From: Clostridia bacterium
GTDB taxonomy: Bacteria; Bacillota; Clostridia; Lachnospirales; Lachnospiraceae
DNA: 64,000 nucleotides
Reading direction: 5' to 3'
NCBI GenBank assembly: GCA_009929615.1
Contig: SAAB01000005.1
Span: forward strand, 1-64,000
Part shown: one piece after another, positions 16,477-26,069 of the stretch
How the letters are laid out: every line of letters begins with the position of its first letter
Numbering within the stretch: the stretch's first letter is position 1
Translations under genes and position numbers: made by a program
Notes under the pieces: generated by a model
The model's input: only the letters and a program-made list of their open reading frames with translations
The model's database searches: none
Told to the model about the DNA's origin: nothing

Positions 16477-19287
16477 CTATTGACGATAAATATTGAATGT
16501 ATAAGTTGTCTGTGTTCCATCACCAGCCTGGCATACTACCTTAATGATATTATTGCCTGAAGCCAGTTCATGATATCCTCCACCGGATACGATTGAACCA
16601 TACTGGCTAACTGGTGTTGCAGAAATATTAACGGAAGAATCTCTTGTAACTGCTGTGTAATCCAGTTTGTTGTAAGAGAATGTCTGGTTCAAACCAACAC
16701 TGCCGTTGTTTATGCTGAGATATTTAATATAACTGTTTGGATTGCCTGTTGCTGCTGGTATTGATGCTGCACCTGACGGCATATTATCGTAAACAGGAAT
16801 AATAAATGTCATATTGCTGTCTAAAATTCCAAGGTCCTTATATGTGCTATATCTGCTCGTTCCTTCGGAACATGGCGCCTGAATATTACCCATATACTGA
16901 TGGTCATAATATGGTGCACTGACTACATTGAACTTCTGGAAGTAATCTGTATTCTGTCCGATATTAATATAGGACTGAGCAAGGAATTCTGCACCACCAA
17001 CAATGGATAACCACGGGCTTGTCCATGGTCTGCGCCATGAGCCGGTCTGGCTTGCATAGTTAATACCATTCTGTACAGCATTACCTGATGCACTTGCATA
17101 AGCACCAATGTTGAAGAAGTTATAATATCCATATGTACCATCGGCTGCAGAACTTCCACCGCCAACTTCCTGGCGACATCTGGATGCAAGGAAATATGGA
17201 CTTGCACCGGAAATCTGTCCGGCTTCCATAAATGTATCTACATAGCTGTAGTATCTTCCAGCATAATTATAACCATTACCATCTCCCATAAATGTACCGC
17301 TTAAGATACCAGCTGTAACATCACGATTCTGAGATGCTTCATGAGACTGAGTCTCAAACATAAATATCTGCTGTTCATCCAGGAAGTTTCTAGGATCCAT
17401 GTAGTAAGCAATTAACTGTCTGGATGCGCCCTTCCATGTAGAACCATCTTTATTTACATATGTATCTGTTGCCCAGTCATAATCTCCAGGGGCTGTAGAA
17501 AGCCATGAGAAAGGTGTCGTTGATGATACATAAATCATTGAACGATTACCACTGTTTTCCTGGTCTACAGAATACTCAAAATCAAGTCCTGTATATTTAG
17601 CAACGAAGTTCCAGTTTGGATGCTGATCATGCAGACGTCTCAAAGCATTCTTGTAGCTTTCCGGGAAGTTTGCAATCTGTGATTCGAAGTTCGCATCTGT
17701 TTCACCATCATAAGGTTCATCAGCAGCACCTACAATCTTAACATATTCGCTGATCATGTAACCTTCTTTAAGAACACCGTTCATAACACAGCTTACTTTA
17801 TACCAGTCACCTTCCTGGCCCAGAATATTAACCTGGGTTCCAAGATAAGCAAGACCAAGTGTACTGTGACTCGTTCCAGGACCTGTACGGAAATTCAAAG
17901 CATCCGCTGTGACAATGCCGGCTTTTCCTGTAACAACTGTACTGTTGCCACCGCTGCTTGTTCCGCCGTTGCCGCTACCTGTATTACCACCGCCATTATT
18001 ACCGTCGGAAATGGTAATATATTCAGCATAAACATAGCCATCACGAGTCGCACCGTTAATGACACAGGTAACTTTATACCATTCACCTTCCTGACCTATA
18101 ACAGTTACAGATGCATTCTGGTAAATTAATCCAAGTGCTGAGTGGTTTGTTCCTGCACCGCTTCGTACATTCAAAGCATCTACATTAACAATACCGTTCT
18201 TCTGCTCAAATGTATCTCCACCGGTATTTCCTCCAATGTCTCCACCAGTGTTTCCTCCGGTGTTTCCACTTTCAGTTTTTGTAATATATTCGGCATAAAC
18301 ATAACCTGTTGTTTCATTGCCGTTAATCGTACATCTTACCTGGTACCATGAGCCAACCTGCGAAAGGATGGTTACACTGTCGTTCGTACGGATAACGCCG
18401 AGCACACTGTTGCTTGTGCTTGCACCGTCACGAACGTTTAATACATCGGCGTTAACAACACCCTGTCCAATAGGGTCGCCGGATGTATTGCCGCCAGGAT
18501 TCGTATTATCTGAAGTTTTAGAAATATATTCCGCATAAACATAGCCTGTCTGAGTACTTCCGTTCACAGAACAGCGTACTTTATACCATGAGCCTGTCTG
18601 CTCTAAGATTTCTACATTCGTATTCTGGTTAATCGTACCAATAACCGAGTCATTCGTGCTGGCACCTGTACGTACATTCAGAGCATCTACATTAACAACA
18701 CCTGTTGCTATAACCGTTTCATTATTATCTGGTGTTGGATTCTCATTTCCCGGTGTGTCTCCAGATTCGCCATCCATCTGAACGTACTGGCTATGTACAT
18801 ATCCTGTCTGAATACTTCCATCCATGGAGCATGTAACTTTATACCACTCACCATGTACGGAAACAACTGTCAAGCGTGTTCCCTGAGCTACGCTTCCCAT
18901 ACGGGAAAAGTTTGTTCCGGCACCCGTACGCACATTCAGCCAGTCTGCTGTAATCGTTCCTGCAGAACTGCTCGCCCGTGTTGGCGTATCTGAAACAATA
19001 TTGGAAACGAAATCGCTTCGTACATATCCTCCTGTAATCTTATACCATGTATATCCGTCTTCACCCTGTACTGTTTCCAGAATGCTTACTGTCTGTCCCT
19101 GAGTCACAGTACCCACGCGGGAATATCCTGTCGATGCTCCGGAACGGACATTCAAGGCATCTGCATTAACTGTACCGGTTGTGGCTGCTCTCGCTTCCAG
19201 CGGTCCGATACCTACAGCACAAGAAACAACCATGGCTGTTGTCAGCACATAAAGAAGTCCTTTCTTGAAGCCATTTATCTTTTTCAT
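16477..19287 (-). CDS. Secreted autolysin: six SH3b repeats plus glucosaminidase
   Basis: A 936-residue cell-wall hydrolase. After a signal peptide ending near ARAA (residue 35), six bacterial SH3 repeats of about 60 residues follow, each with the motif ADALNVRSGASTG...WYKV...GYV, separated by Gly/Asn/Thr linkers. Residues about 535-815 form a glucosaminidase domain (endo-beta-N-acetylglucosaminidase type, with FMFETQSHEASQN and ASRCRQEVGGGSS). The last 95 residues resemble a cadherin-like domain. The enzyme is expected to cleave peptidoglycan glycan strands during growth or separation. It is first in a two-gene operon whose promoter overlaps a perfect 25-bp inverted repeat. Confidence 0.9.
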   Translation of the reverse strand: MKKINGFKKGLLYVLTTAMVVSCAVGIGPLEARAATTGTVNADALNVRSGASTGYSRVGTVTQGQTVSILETVQGEDGYTWYKITGGYVRSDFVSNIVSDTPTRASSSAGTITADWLNVRTGAGTNFSRMGSVAQGTRLTVVSVHGEWYKVTCSMDGSIQTGYVHSQYVQMDGESGDTPGNENPTPDNNETVIATGVVNVDALNVRTGASTNDSVIGTINQNTNVEILEQTGSWYKVRCSVNGSTQTGYVYAEYISKTSDNTNPGGNTSGDPIGQGVVNADVLNVRDGASTSNSVLGVIRTNDSVTILSQVGSWYQVRCTINGNETTGYVYAEYITKTESGNTGGNTGGDIGGNTGGDTFEQKNGIVNVDALNVRSGAGTNHSALGLIYQNASVTVIGQEGEWYKVTCVINGATRDGYVYAEYITISDGNNGGGNTGSGNGGTSSGGNSTVVTGKAGIVTADALNFRTGPGTSHSTLGLAYLGTQVNILGQEGDWYKVSCVMNGVLKEGYMISEYVKIVGAADEPYDGETDANFESQIANFPESYKNALRRLHDQHPNWNFVAKYTGLDFEYSVDQENSGNRSMIYVSSTTPFSWLSTAPGDYDWATDTYVNKDGSTWKGASRQLIAYYMDPRNFLDEQQIFMFETQSHEASQNRDVTAGILSGTFMGDGNGYNYAGRYYSYVDTFMEAGQISGASPYFLASRCRQEVGGGSSAADGTYGYYNFFNIGAYASASGNAVQNGINYASQTGSWRRPWTSPWLSIVGGAEFLAQSYINIGQNTDYFQKFNVVSAPYYDHQYMGNIQAPCSEGTSRYSTYKDLGILDSNMTFIIPVYDNMPSGAASIPAATGNPNSYIKYLSINNGSVGLNQTFSYNKLDYTAVTRDSSVNISATPVSQYGSIVSGGGYHELASGNNIIKVVCQAGDGTQTTYTFNIYRQ

Positions 19288-19335
19288 AATGTCCTCCCTG
19301 TTGATTTATTACAAATCTATTACATATTTACTACA

Positions 19336-19410
19336 ATTATGGCATAAATGATTAAAATAATCAACTGTTTTTCGTTCTTTTTATTAAAAACAGTTGATTA
19401 TTTTAATCAT
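19336..19410 (-). promoter_or_regulatory. Autolysin promoter overlapped by a perfect 25-bp inverted repeat
   Basis: TTGATT (19359-19364), a 17-bp spacer and CATAAT (19336-19341) form a good minus-strand promoter. The -35 box lies inside one arm of a perfect inverted repeat: arms 19348-19372 and 19386-19410, loop 13 bases. Each arm also contains the smaller palindrome TGATTAAAATAATCA. The position suggests an operator for a dimeric or tetrameric regulator; a cruciform is another possibility. Confidence 0.7.
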
Positions 19411-19436
19411 AAAGGGTATTCCCCAGGCATAAAACA

Positions 19437-19469
19437 GAGCCCGGAAAGGCTTTTTGCCTTCCCGGGCTC
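19437..19469 (-). terminator. Terminator after fructose-bisphosphate aldolase
   Basis: GAGCCCGGGAAGGC, an AAAAA loop and GCCTTTCCGGGCTC form a 14-bp GC-rich stem on the minus strand, followed by TGTTTTAT. It lies 23 bases after the aldolase stop codon. The U-tract is short, but the stem is very stable. Confidence 0.8.
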
Positions 19470-19492
19470 CTAAACTCTTATTCTATGGCAAA

Positions 19493-20356
19493 TCAAGCTT
19501 TACCTACAGAACCGAATAACTCCATCTTCTCAATAACCTTGGCACGAATAGCTTCTGCACCTGGTTTCAACAATTTACGAGGGTCATATCCTTTACCCTC
19601 CATGTCTTTTCCTTCTTCAATATATTTACGAGTTGCTTCAGCAAAAACAAGCTGACACTCTGTATTTACATTGATCTTAGCAACGCCAAGAGAAATCGCT
19701 CTCTTAACCATCTCATCAGGAATACCTGTACCGCCATGAAGTACCAGAGGCATATCTCCTGTAAGCTTCTGAACCGCATCCAGTGTTTCAAAGCTGAGTC
19801 CTTTCCAGTTTGCAGGATATTTTCCATGGATGTTTCCAATGCCTGCTGCCAGCATGTCTACTCCAAGGTCTGCAATCATCTTACATTCCTGTGGGTCCGC
19901 ACACTCTCCAGCACCAATAACGCCATCTTCTTCTCCGCCGATAGCACCAACCTCTGCTTCCAGAGACATACCTTTTTCACGGCAGATTTTTACAAGTTCT
20001 TTGGTTTTTGCAACATTCTCTTCAATCGGATAAGAAGAGCCGTCAAACATAATTGATGAAAATCCGGCATCTATACACTTAAGACAGCCATCATAAGTAC
20101 CATGATCCAAATGGATCGCTACAGGTACAGTAATTCCAAGTTCTTCAATCATAGCCCCCGCCATGGCTGCAACGGTTTTAAAACCAGTCATATACTTTCC
20201 GGCACCCTCGGAAACACCAAGAATAACCGGCGACTTAGTTTCTTCTGCTGCAAGCAGAATCTCTTTCGTCCATTCCAGATTATTAATATTGAACTGGCCA
20301 ATTGCATATTTCCCCGCTACTGCTTTTTTTAACATGTCATCTGCTGATACAAACAT
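19493..20356 (-). CDS. fba: Class II fructose-1,6-bisphosphate aldolase
   Basis: A 287-residue zinc-dependent aldolase of glycolysis and gluconeogenesis, splitting fructose-1,6-bisphosphate into glyceraldehyde-3-phosphate and dihydroxyacetone phosphate. Zinc and substrate motifs are present: HLDHGTYDGCLKCIDAGFSSIMFDGS in two short landmarks (HLDHG, IMFDGS), LEAEVGAIGG, GIGNIHGKY and VLHGGTGIPD. The start at 20356 (MFVSADDMLKKA) fits the family N-terminus and has GGAGGATGGAG upstream; a longer start at 20383 is less likely. Tagatose-bisphosphate aldolase is the nearest alternative, but the pattern fits the FbaA group. Confidence 0.93.
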   Translation of the reverse strand: MFVSADDMLKKAVAGKYAIGQFNINNLEWTKEILLAAEETKSPVILGVSEGAGKYMTGFKTVAAMAGAMIEELGITVPVAIHLDHGTYDGCLKCIDAGFSSIMFDGSSYPIEENVAKTKELVKICREKGMSLEAEVGAIGGEEDGVIGAGECADPQECKMIADLGVDMLAAGIGNIHGKYPANWKGLSFETLDAVQKLTGDMPLVLHGGTGIPDEMVKRAISLGVAKINVNTECQLVFAEATRKYIEEGKDMEGKGYDPRKLLKPGAEAIRAKVIEKMELFGSVGKA

Positions 20357-20482
20357 TTCTCCATCCTCCATTGTTTCATTCATAGATTGTTTTTTGTTAC
20401 CTTCTTCTTTTAATTTTACTCTTAAATCTTCAAAAAATCAACGCAGTTTCCCAACTTCATATTGTATTCCAAATGCAAAAGA

Positions 20483-20905
20483 TTATTCCCTTGCCTGAAT
20501 ATTGATTTCGATACTGCAATCAGAAATATATCCTTCGTTAATTTCCAAAGCATATTCGGTCTGAACACGAATATTTTTCTCCGTCTCCTTCATATTCACA
20601 CTGAAAGTATTGAAACACACTTCCATCATCCCATAAGGTGTACGGTACACCGCCATATTCTTTGTATTCGCCTCAAAAACCATATGAGCACTATGTGAGC
20701 CATGTTTAATCATATCAATGCGGTTTGGCGTCATCTTTAATGTACTGCTCACCTGCTCCCCGGTATCCGGTATGAGCTCATCATATAAGATATAATGCTT
20801 CCCATTCCGAAAATAGTAATTCCCGGTTGTTATAATCTCCGTTGCTCCATCTTCCCCAAATTCATGCTGAGTACCTTTGATTGATACGAGTACTTTATCT
20901 GTCAT
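20483..20905 (-). CDS. DUF1934 (YwiB-like) beta-barrel protein
   Basis: A 140-residue small protein of the YwiB/DUF1934 family, predicted to be a calycin-like beta-barrel. Characteristic stretches are VLVSIKGTQ at the start, the HYILYDE segment, and YRTPYGMMEVCFNT in the second half. Biochemical function is not known. It is cytoplasmic by lack of a signal peptide. It follows murI by 28 bases and belongs to the ddl-murI-ywiB run; in Firmicutes it is often found near cell wall or tRNA-ligase genes. Confidence 0.85.
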   Translation of the reverse strand: MTDKVLVSIKGTQHEFGEDGATEIITTGNYYFRNGKHYILYDELIPDTGEQVSSTLKMTPNRIDMIKHGSHSAHMVFEANTKNMAVYRTPYGMMEVCFNTFSVNMKETEKNIRVQTEYALEINEGYISDCSIEINIQARE

Positions 20906-20933
20906 TATGTATCTATCATCCTCCGTCTATCTG

Positions 20934-21740
20934 TTAATAATTTTCAATCGGCACCAGCCGGGTCGGCACTAAATCTACAGGAAGTATGGAATTGGCAAAC
21001 CTGCTGAACTTATCCGCACCATCACTGACAAAGAAATGATAGGATGGTTCACCTGTTTCTCGATAAATTCCTTCTTTTATTAAAAGTTCTTTTAAACTTC
21101 TGGCTGTTTCATAAGCGGGATTAACCAGGGTTACCTGGTCTCCTACGAGTTTCCCAATCGCCTTCCTGAGCAATGGAAAATGGGTACATCCCAGAACCAG
21201 CGTATCAACCCCGGAATTCTGAACAGAACGCAGATATCTGCGTGCCACTTCATCCGTAACCGGGTCATCCGTCCATCCCTCTTCTACAAAAGAAACAAGC
21301 AGTGGACAGGCCTTTTGAATCACCTGAATATCCGGGTTGTATTCACGGATAACTTCCGGATAAATACCACTTCCTACAGTACCCTCTGTAGCAATAACAC
21401 CCACCTTACCGTTTCGGGTTGTGTTCACCGCCGTCAATGCCCCCGGGCGGACAACACCGATAATCGGTATATCAATTTTCTCTTTTAAAACATCCAGTGC
21501 ATAGGATGTCGCTGTATTACAGGCAACTACAATGGCCTTCACCTGTTTCGTCATCAGAAAATTTACAATCTGCTCTGAATAACTGATAATCGTATCTCGC
21601 GACTTTGTTCCGTACGGAACTCTGGCGGTATCCCCAAAATAAACAATATTTTCTGACGGAAGCTGCCTGATCATCTCCCGAACAACGGTTAACCCGCCCA
21701 CACCGGAATCGAAAACACCAATTGGTGCATCTATCTGCAT
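20934..21740 (-). CDS. murI: Glutamate racemase
   Basis: A 268-residue racemase that provides D-glutamate for peptidoglycan. The two catalytic cysteines are at Cys74 (VVACNTATSYAL) and Cys185 (LVLGCTHFPLL), and the N-terminal GVFDSGVGGLTVVREM motif is intact. It follows ddl by 12 bases, giving a peptidoglycan-precursor operon that supplies D-Ala-D-Ala and D-Glu. Confidence 0.96.
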   Translation of the reverse strand: MQIDAPIGVFDSGVGGLTVVREMIRQLPSENIVYFGDTARVPYGTKSRDTIISYSEQIVNFLMTKQVKAIVVACNTATSYALDVLKEKIDIPIIGVVRPGALTAVNTTRNGKVGVIATEGTVGSGIYPEVIREYNPDIQVIQKACPLLVSFVEEGWTDDPVTDEVARRYLRSVQNSGVDTLVLGCTHFPLLRKAIGKLVGDQVTLVNPAYETARSLKELLIKEGIYRETGEPSYHFFVSDGADKFSRFANSILPVDLVPTRLVPIENY

Positions 21741-21752
21741 CTTCGCGTCCCC

Positions 21753-22817
21753 CTATCTGACATATCGTTCAAATGCGTGCTGAATCATCCGGTCTACTAA
21801 TTCCCTGTTGTCTACGCCTTTTTCATTCCAAAGCATCGGATACATGCTGATTGAAGTGAAACCAGGCAGTGTATTGATTTCATTAAACACGATTTCATTC
21901 GTTTCCTTTTCCATGAAGAAATCCACACGGGCACATCCAAATCCATCCAGTGCCTTAAAAATCTCCACCGCATCCTTCCGAACCTCATCAAGCTTTCCTT
22001 CCGGAAATACAGGATGCAGATCTGTTTTGGATGCCTGATTGTTGTATTTCGCATCATAGCTATAGAAATCCTCTGCTGAAAGCACTTCGCCAACGTCAGA
22101 AGCCTCCGGCATATATCCTCCAAGCACTGCACATTCAATCTCCCGTCCCACTATGGTTTCCTCAACAAGAATATGAATGTCATGCTTAATAGCTTCATTC
22201 AAAGCATCAATTAATTCTTCTCTGTTGTGTGCTTTATTAACACCAACAGACGATCCAGCCTTGGATGGCTTAACAAATACCGGATATTCCAGCGTCCTTT
22301 CCACCTTTTCGACGCAGCCTGAAAGGTCATGCATATCAATATGGCTTATCGGAACATACTTGGCCTGACGGATGCCCAAATCGTCTACGACAATCTTGGT
22401 ATACCACTTATCCATCGACACACTCGATGCCAGAACACCGCATCCCACATAAGGTATCTGGCACAATTCAAATAATCCCTGAATTGTTCCATCCTCGCCA
22501 TACATGCCATGCAGTACCGGGAATATAACGTCGATTTTTTTCTTTTGTATATTTCCATCTTCAATAATAATCAGTCCATGGGTCTGGGCATCCGGCGAAA
22601 TGATGGCCTGGGCTTTGCTCTCGCGCCATGCACCACTTTCCACATCAGCAATAGACTCTGTAAGGAGCCACTGCCCTTCTTTCGTAATACCCACAAGGAT
22701 TACTTCGTACTTTTCCAGGTCCAGCGCTTTCATAATCGTAACTCCGGAAACGCAGGAAACCTCATGTTCTGAAGACTGACCGCCAAAAACGACGGCTACA
22801 GTTAATTTATTACTCAT
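21753..22817 (-). CDS. ddl: D-alanine--D-alanine ligase
   Basis: A 354-residue ATP-grasp ligase making D-Ala-D-Ala for peptidoglycan. The N-terminal VVFGGQSSEHEVS motif, the ATP-binding KPSKAGSSVGV, and the metal/ATP segment FNEINTLPGFT are intact. The SMYPMLW segment after it is normal for Ddl. There is no sign of a vancomycin-type D-lactate ligase motif. GAGGTG precedes ATG. It is the first gene of the ddl-murI-ywiB run. Confidence 0.96.
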   Translation of the reverse strand: MSNKLTVAVVFGGQSSEHEVSCVSGVTIMKALDLEKYEVILVGITKEGQWLLTESIADVESGAWRESKAQAIISPDAQTHGLIIIEDGNIQKKKIDVIFPVLHGMYGEDGTIQGLFELCQIPYVGCGVLASSVSMDKWYTKIVVDDLGIRQAKYVPISHIDMHDLSGCVEKVERTLEYPVFVKPSKAGSSVGVNKAHNREELIDALNEAIKHDIHILVEETIVGREIECAVLGGYMPEASDVGEVLSAEDFYSYDAKYNNQASKTDLHPVFPEGKLDEVRKDAVEIFKALDGFGCARVDFFMEKETNEIVFNEINTLPGFTSISMYPMLWNEKGVDNRELVDRMIQHAFERYVR

Positions 22818-22921
22818 GATTTACACCTCGGTTATCTATCCATAATTATGGTATTGTAGTTTCTATCTATTGTACCCGATTACCCGTAATTATTCAACCG
22901 CTTTCTTCCCCTCGTATTTTC

Positions 22922-24568
22922 TCAAAATCCCTCAAATCCTTGTAGAATCCTTGGTTTTTTGTCATATACACATAGTTTGGGAATGGTATTTTTTCCCCCT
23001 TCTCCAGCTGGTTCCAAAAGCAAATCATTTAAAATGATTGTCTCTACCCCCAGATTGTTTCCATTATTTCTAAACTGTTCATCCAGATAAATGCCTATAG
23101 AGCCTTCAACCTCTTCATCCAGTCCAAGTATTTCCGCAGCACTGGTTATACTTTCGCAGACAAGTACTGTTCGTGCGAATTCAGGATTTCCCTTTATTTC
23201 CTCCAATAATTTATTTAAAACATCCTTATTCTCAACAATATTTTTCCCAAGGACAAGCACTTTAAGCTGCCCGTAATCCAGCGTTTTGTTTGACATACTG
23301 TCGTACTTTTCCTTACATTCTGCCAGACTATCGCCTTCAAGGCTTGCTGCCGGATATTTTACGCCGCCGCCATTTCCCGTCAACGTGGACAAATCGTGAA
23401 AAGTGTAGGTGAACATGTAATCACCAACTTCGCCCTCATCGACTCCCAATGCCATAGCAAATGCTCTATTTTCAAGTTCTGTATAATTTTCGCATCCCAC
23501 AAGCCCCACCATAAGCAGGATGACCAAGCATGAAACCGCCTTTTTTTTACCCTTAAAACCCTTCACAAGAGGCAGCAAACACATCCTGGCAATTCCTGAC
23601 AGAATCATTCCCCAAAAATAAATTTCCAAAAATTTCCCATCCATTCCAAAAATACTGCTCAAAATACCACCGCCAATTGCTGCTGCCCCTATTTCCCACA
23701 AATTAGCTTTTGCACCCTCTTTTTTCAAAAGCCTGATACCGTGGTTCAATGCTCCGGACAGACTGATGAACATGGCAAAAATCCAAAAGGAAAGCATCAG
23801 CCCATCCTGTCGGGACATAAATCCCCCCGGAATTCTTACAATCTGCATAAGAATTACTGTCGGCCACCTTTCCCCCACCATTCCGGATACAGACAGCACA
23901 GCGGTGCATAGTCCATATATAACAGCAGTCAGTCCACCACCAATTCCTACAGACCAGGCAAAAATTTTAAAAAAACCTTTTGTTTTCTCTTTTGGGAAAA
24001 TGTAAATCAACCACTCTGCCGGTGCCAGCACCACCCATGTAACTAAGCTTCCCTCAAGAACACCGTTCACAGATATCTGAGAAAAATTCGATAGCTCTGT
24101 AAAATTTCCTTCTGGAATAGAAAAAAAGCCAATTAAAAGAATGGGGATTAAAACAATATAAAAAAGAATTTCTGACATTCTCGACCGGACTTCAATTCCT
24201 TTTGTACCGATATAGATAAGTACCAGCACCATCCCTGCCGTAATCAGCCACTTTGGCATCATATACAAGAAGTTTTCCTCTAATACGGCAATAAACAGCC
24301 CCATTAGAAAAAGAAGAACAGCTACACAGCGTATACCGCAGAGACACCGCCATATCTGCCCGCCCACGCCTTGCCTCGACTGACTCCAGGCAATGAATGC
24401 CCCGTCAGCCAAAGTGAGTAAAATTCCAAGAAACAGTGCAAGCAGGCCTCCACCGCCGGCCAGTTTTCCCAAAACAGAAGGCAGAAAAAGTGCTGCACCG
24501 GTAAATACATCCAAAATAAGCAGCCTCACCATCTGATGATTTGAGATTTCGCCATTATTTGAAAACAT
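22922..24568 (-). CDS. Fused spore germination protein GerAB-GerAC
   Basis: A 548-residue protein joining two normally separate germinant-receptor subunits. Residues about 10-345 form a GerAB-type APC permease with roughly ten helices (NHQMVRLLILDVFTGAALFLP at the start). A basic stretch KGFKGKKK at about 345-352 is followed by a hydrophobic core and lipobox LVGC, and then by the N-terminal part of a GerAC lipoprotein (ENYTELENRAFAMALGVDEG). Only about 185 residues of GerAC remain, against roughly 350 in a full subunit. The ATG at 24568 has the best spacing to GGAGG. It overlaps gerAA by 14 bases, so the receptor would be made from two genes instead of three. Confidence 0.85.
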   Translation of the reverse strand: MFSNNGEISNHQMVRLLILDVFTGAALFLPSVLGKLAGGGGLLALFLGILLTLADGAFIAWSQSRQGVGGQIWRCLCGIRCVAVLLFLMGLFIAVLEENFLYMMPKWLITAGMVLVLIYIGTKGIEVRSRMSEILFYIVLIPILLIGFFSIPEGNFTELSNFSQISVNGVLEGSLVTWVVLAPAEWLIYIFPKEKTKGFFKIFAWSVGIGGGLTAVIYGLCTAVLSVSGMVGERWPTVILMQIVRIPGGFMSRQDGLMLSFWIFAMFISLSGALNHGIRLLKKEGAKANLWEIGAAAIGGGILSSIFGMDGKFLEIYFWGMILSGIARMCLLPLVKGFKGKKKAVSCLVILLMVGLVGCENYTELENRAFAMALGVDEGEVGDYMFTYTFHDLSTLTGNGGGVKYPAASLEGDSLAECKEKYDSMSNKTLDYGQLKVLVLGKNIVENKDVLNKLLEEIKGNPEFARTVLVCESITSAAEILGLDEEVEGSIGIYLDEQFRNNGNNLGVETIILNDLLLEPAGEGGKNTIPKLCVYDKKPRILQGFEGF

Positions 24569-26042
24569 TGTCATCCTCCTCAGATTTATATCTTATTCGC
24601 TGCTCCTTCTGTGCAAAAACCGGCCTTTTCTTCAATTTAAAAAGAGGTTTTCTCACCAGCCCATCCTGCAAATCCATATTACCATCTGCCCGCACTGCCA
24701 CATAGGGCATCAAATAAGGAATGCCAAAACTCTCCAGAGATGCCAGATGAATAAGCACTGTGAGCATTCCCAATATCACACCATACACACCTAAAAAAGA
24801 GGCAAGCAGAATAAGATAGAATTTCACAAGGCGGAATGCGGATGCAAACCCTTCATTTGGTATCGTAAAAGATGCCAGTGCTGTCAAAGCTACAACAATG
24901 ACTACAATAGGACTCACGATATTGGCATCAACCGCCGCCTGACCTATAATCAAGCCACCCACTATTCCCAATGCACTTCCCATTGGACCGGGCAGCCGTA
25001 TTCCTGCCTCTCGAAGTAATTCGAAGGCCAGTTCCAATATGAGAACTTCCACAGGCAAAGGGAACGGCACCCCTTCCCTCGCTGCTGCAAAGGACAATTC
25101 CAAACTTGTCGGCAGCATTTCCGGATGAAAACAGGCTACGCCAATATAAAAAGCCGGCAGAACCATTGCAATCAAAGCAGCAACATATCTTAAAAGCCGC
25201 ACAAAACAAACAATCCCCCAGCGATTGTAATAATCATCTGCCGCCTGAAAAAAACAATTCAAGGTCGTAGGCAGCAGCAATACCATCGGTGAATTATCAA
25301 CATTGACGACAATCCGGCCTTCCAACAGAGCGGAGGCAGCTTTGTCCGGACGTTCTGTGGACTGAAATTGAGGAAAAGGCGAATACCATCTTTTTTCTGT
25401 CAGTTGTTCCAGACTTCCACTGTCAAAAATTCCATCCACCTTAAAACTTTCCAGCCTTTTCTCAATTTTCTGAACCAACTCCGGTCTGGCTATCCCTTCC
25501 ATATACATTATTGTAATATCCGTTTGGGAACGCACCCCTACTTTTCTCTGCAAGGTCTTTAACCGTATATCCCGGATACGGCGCCGTATCAATATAGTAT
25601 TTGTCCGCATAGACTCGGTAAAACTATCCTTTGCCCCTCGAAGGGCAACCTCTGATTCCGCACTTTGCACCCCTCTGCTCGGAAATTTTTTGCTGGATAT
25701 AAGAAGAACGTTATTGCAGCCTTCTATAAAAATGGCTGTATCTCCCGAAAGCACTGGCAATACTGCATCCTCCAGAGTTTCTGCAATCTTTGTATCTGCC
25801 GTGGTCAATGCCCGTGTCTGAAGGAACGTCAAAACATTTTTGTCCGGCATTTCCCCCAGACCATACATTATATTTTTTAAAAATTCTCCTTCCACTAAGT
25901 CTCTGTCAATCATTGAATCCACATAGACAATATAAATCGGGAGTCCTGCAGCCATCATTTTCTTTTTAACGATATCCTCACAATTTTCGAACCATTTTCC
26001 AAGCTCTTTTATGTTTTCATCCAGCTTCTCAGATATTTTCAT
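24555..26042 (-). CDS. Spore germination protein GerAA
   Basis: A 495-residue A-subunit of a GerA-type nutrient germinant receptor in the inner spore membrane. The long soluble N-terminal part (about 1-270) contains the family stretches TKIAETLEDAVLPVLSGDTA and GRIVVNVDNSPMVLLLPT. It is followed by about five membrane helices with PLPVEVLILELAFELLREAGIRLP recognisable in short pieces. GGGGAGGGGC lies before ATG. Its partner, the fused GerAB-GerAC gene, overlaps the end of this gene. Confidence 0.92.
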   Translation of the reverse strand: MKISEKLDENIKELGKWFENCEDIVKKKMMAAGLPIYIVYVDSMIDRDLVEGEFLKNIMYGLGEMPDKNVLTFLQTRALTTADTKIAETLEDAVLPVLSGDTAIFIEGCNNVLLISSKKFPSRGVQSAESEVALRGAKDSFTESMRTNTILIRRRIRDIRLKTLQRKVGVRSQTDITIMYMEGIARPELVQKIEKRLESFKVDGIFDSGSLEQLTEKRWYSPFPQFQSTERPDKAASALLEGRIVVNVDNSPMVLLLPTTLNCFFQAADDYYNRWGIVCFVRLLRYVAALIAMVLPAFYIGVACFHPEMLPTSLELSFAAAREGVPFPLPVEVLILELAFELLREAGIRLPGPMGSALGIVGGLIIGQAAVDANIVSPIVVIVVALTALASFTIPNEGFASAFRLVKFYLILLASFLGVYGVILGMLTVLIHLASLESFGIPYLMPYVAVRADGNMDLQDGLVRKPLFKLKKRPVFAQKEQRIRYKSEEDDNVFK

Positions 26043-26069
26043 CCTTGCCCCTCCCCTATTCTTGCCACA

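Noticed and set aside
19348-19410. Invertible promoter flanked by inverted repeats
   Set aside because: The 13-base segment between the arms is too short to hold a promoter; inversion would not turn the gene on or off.
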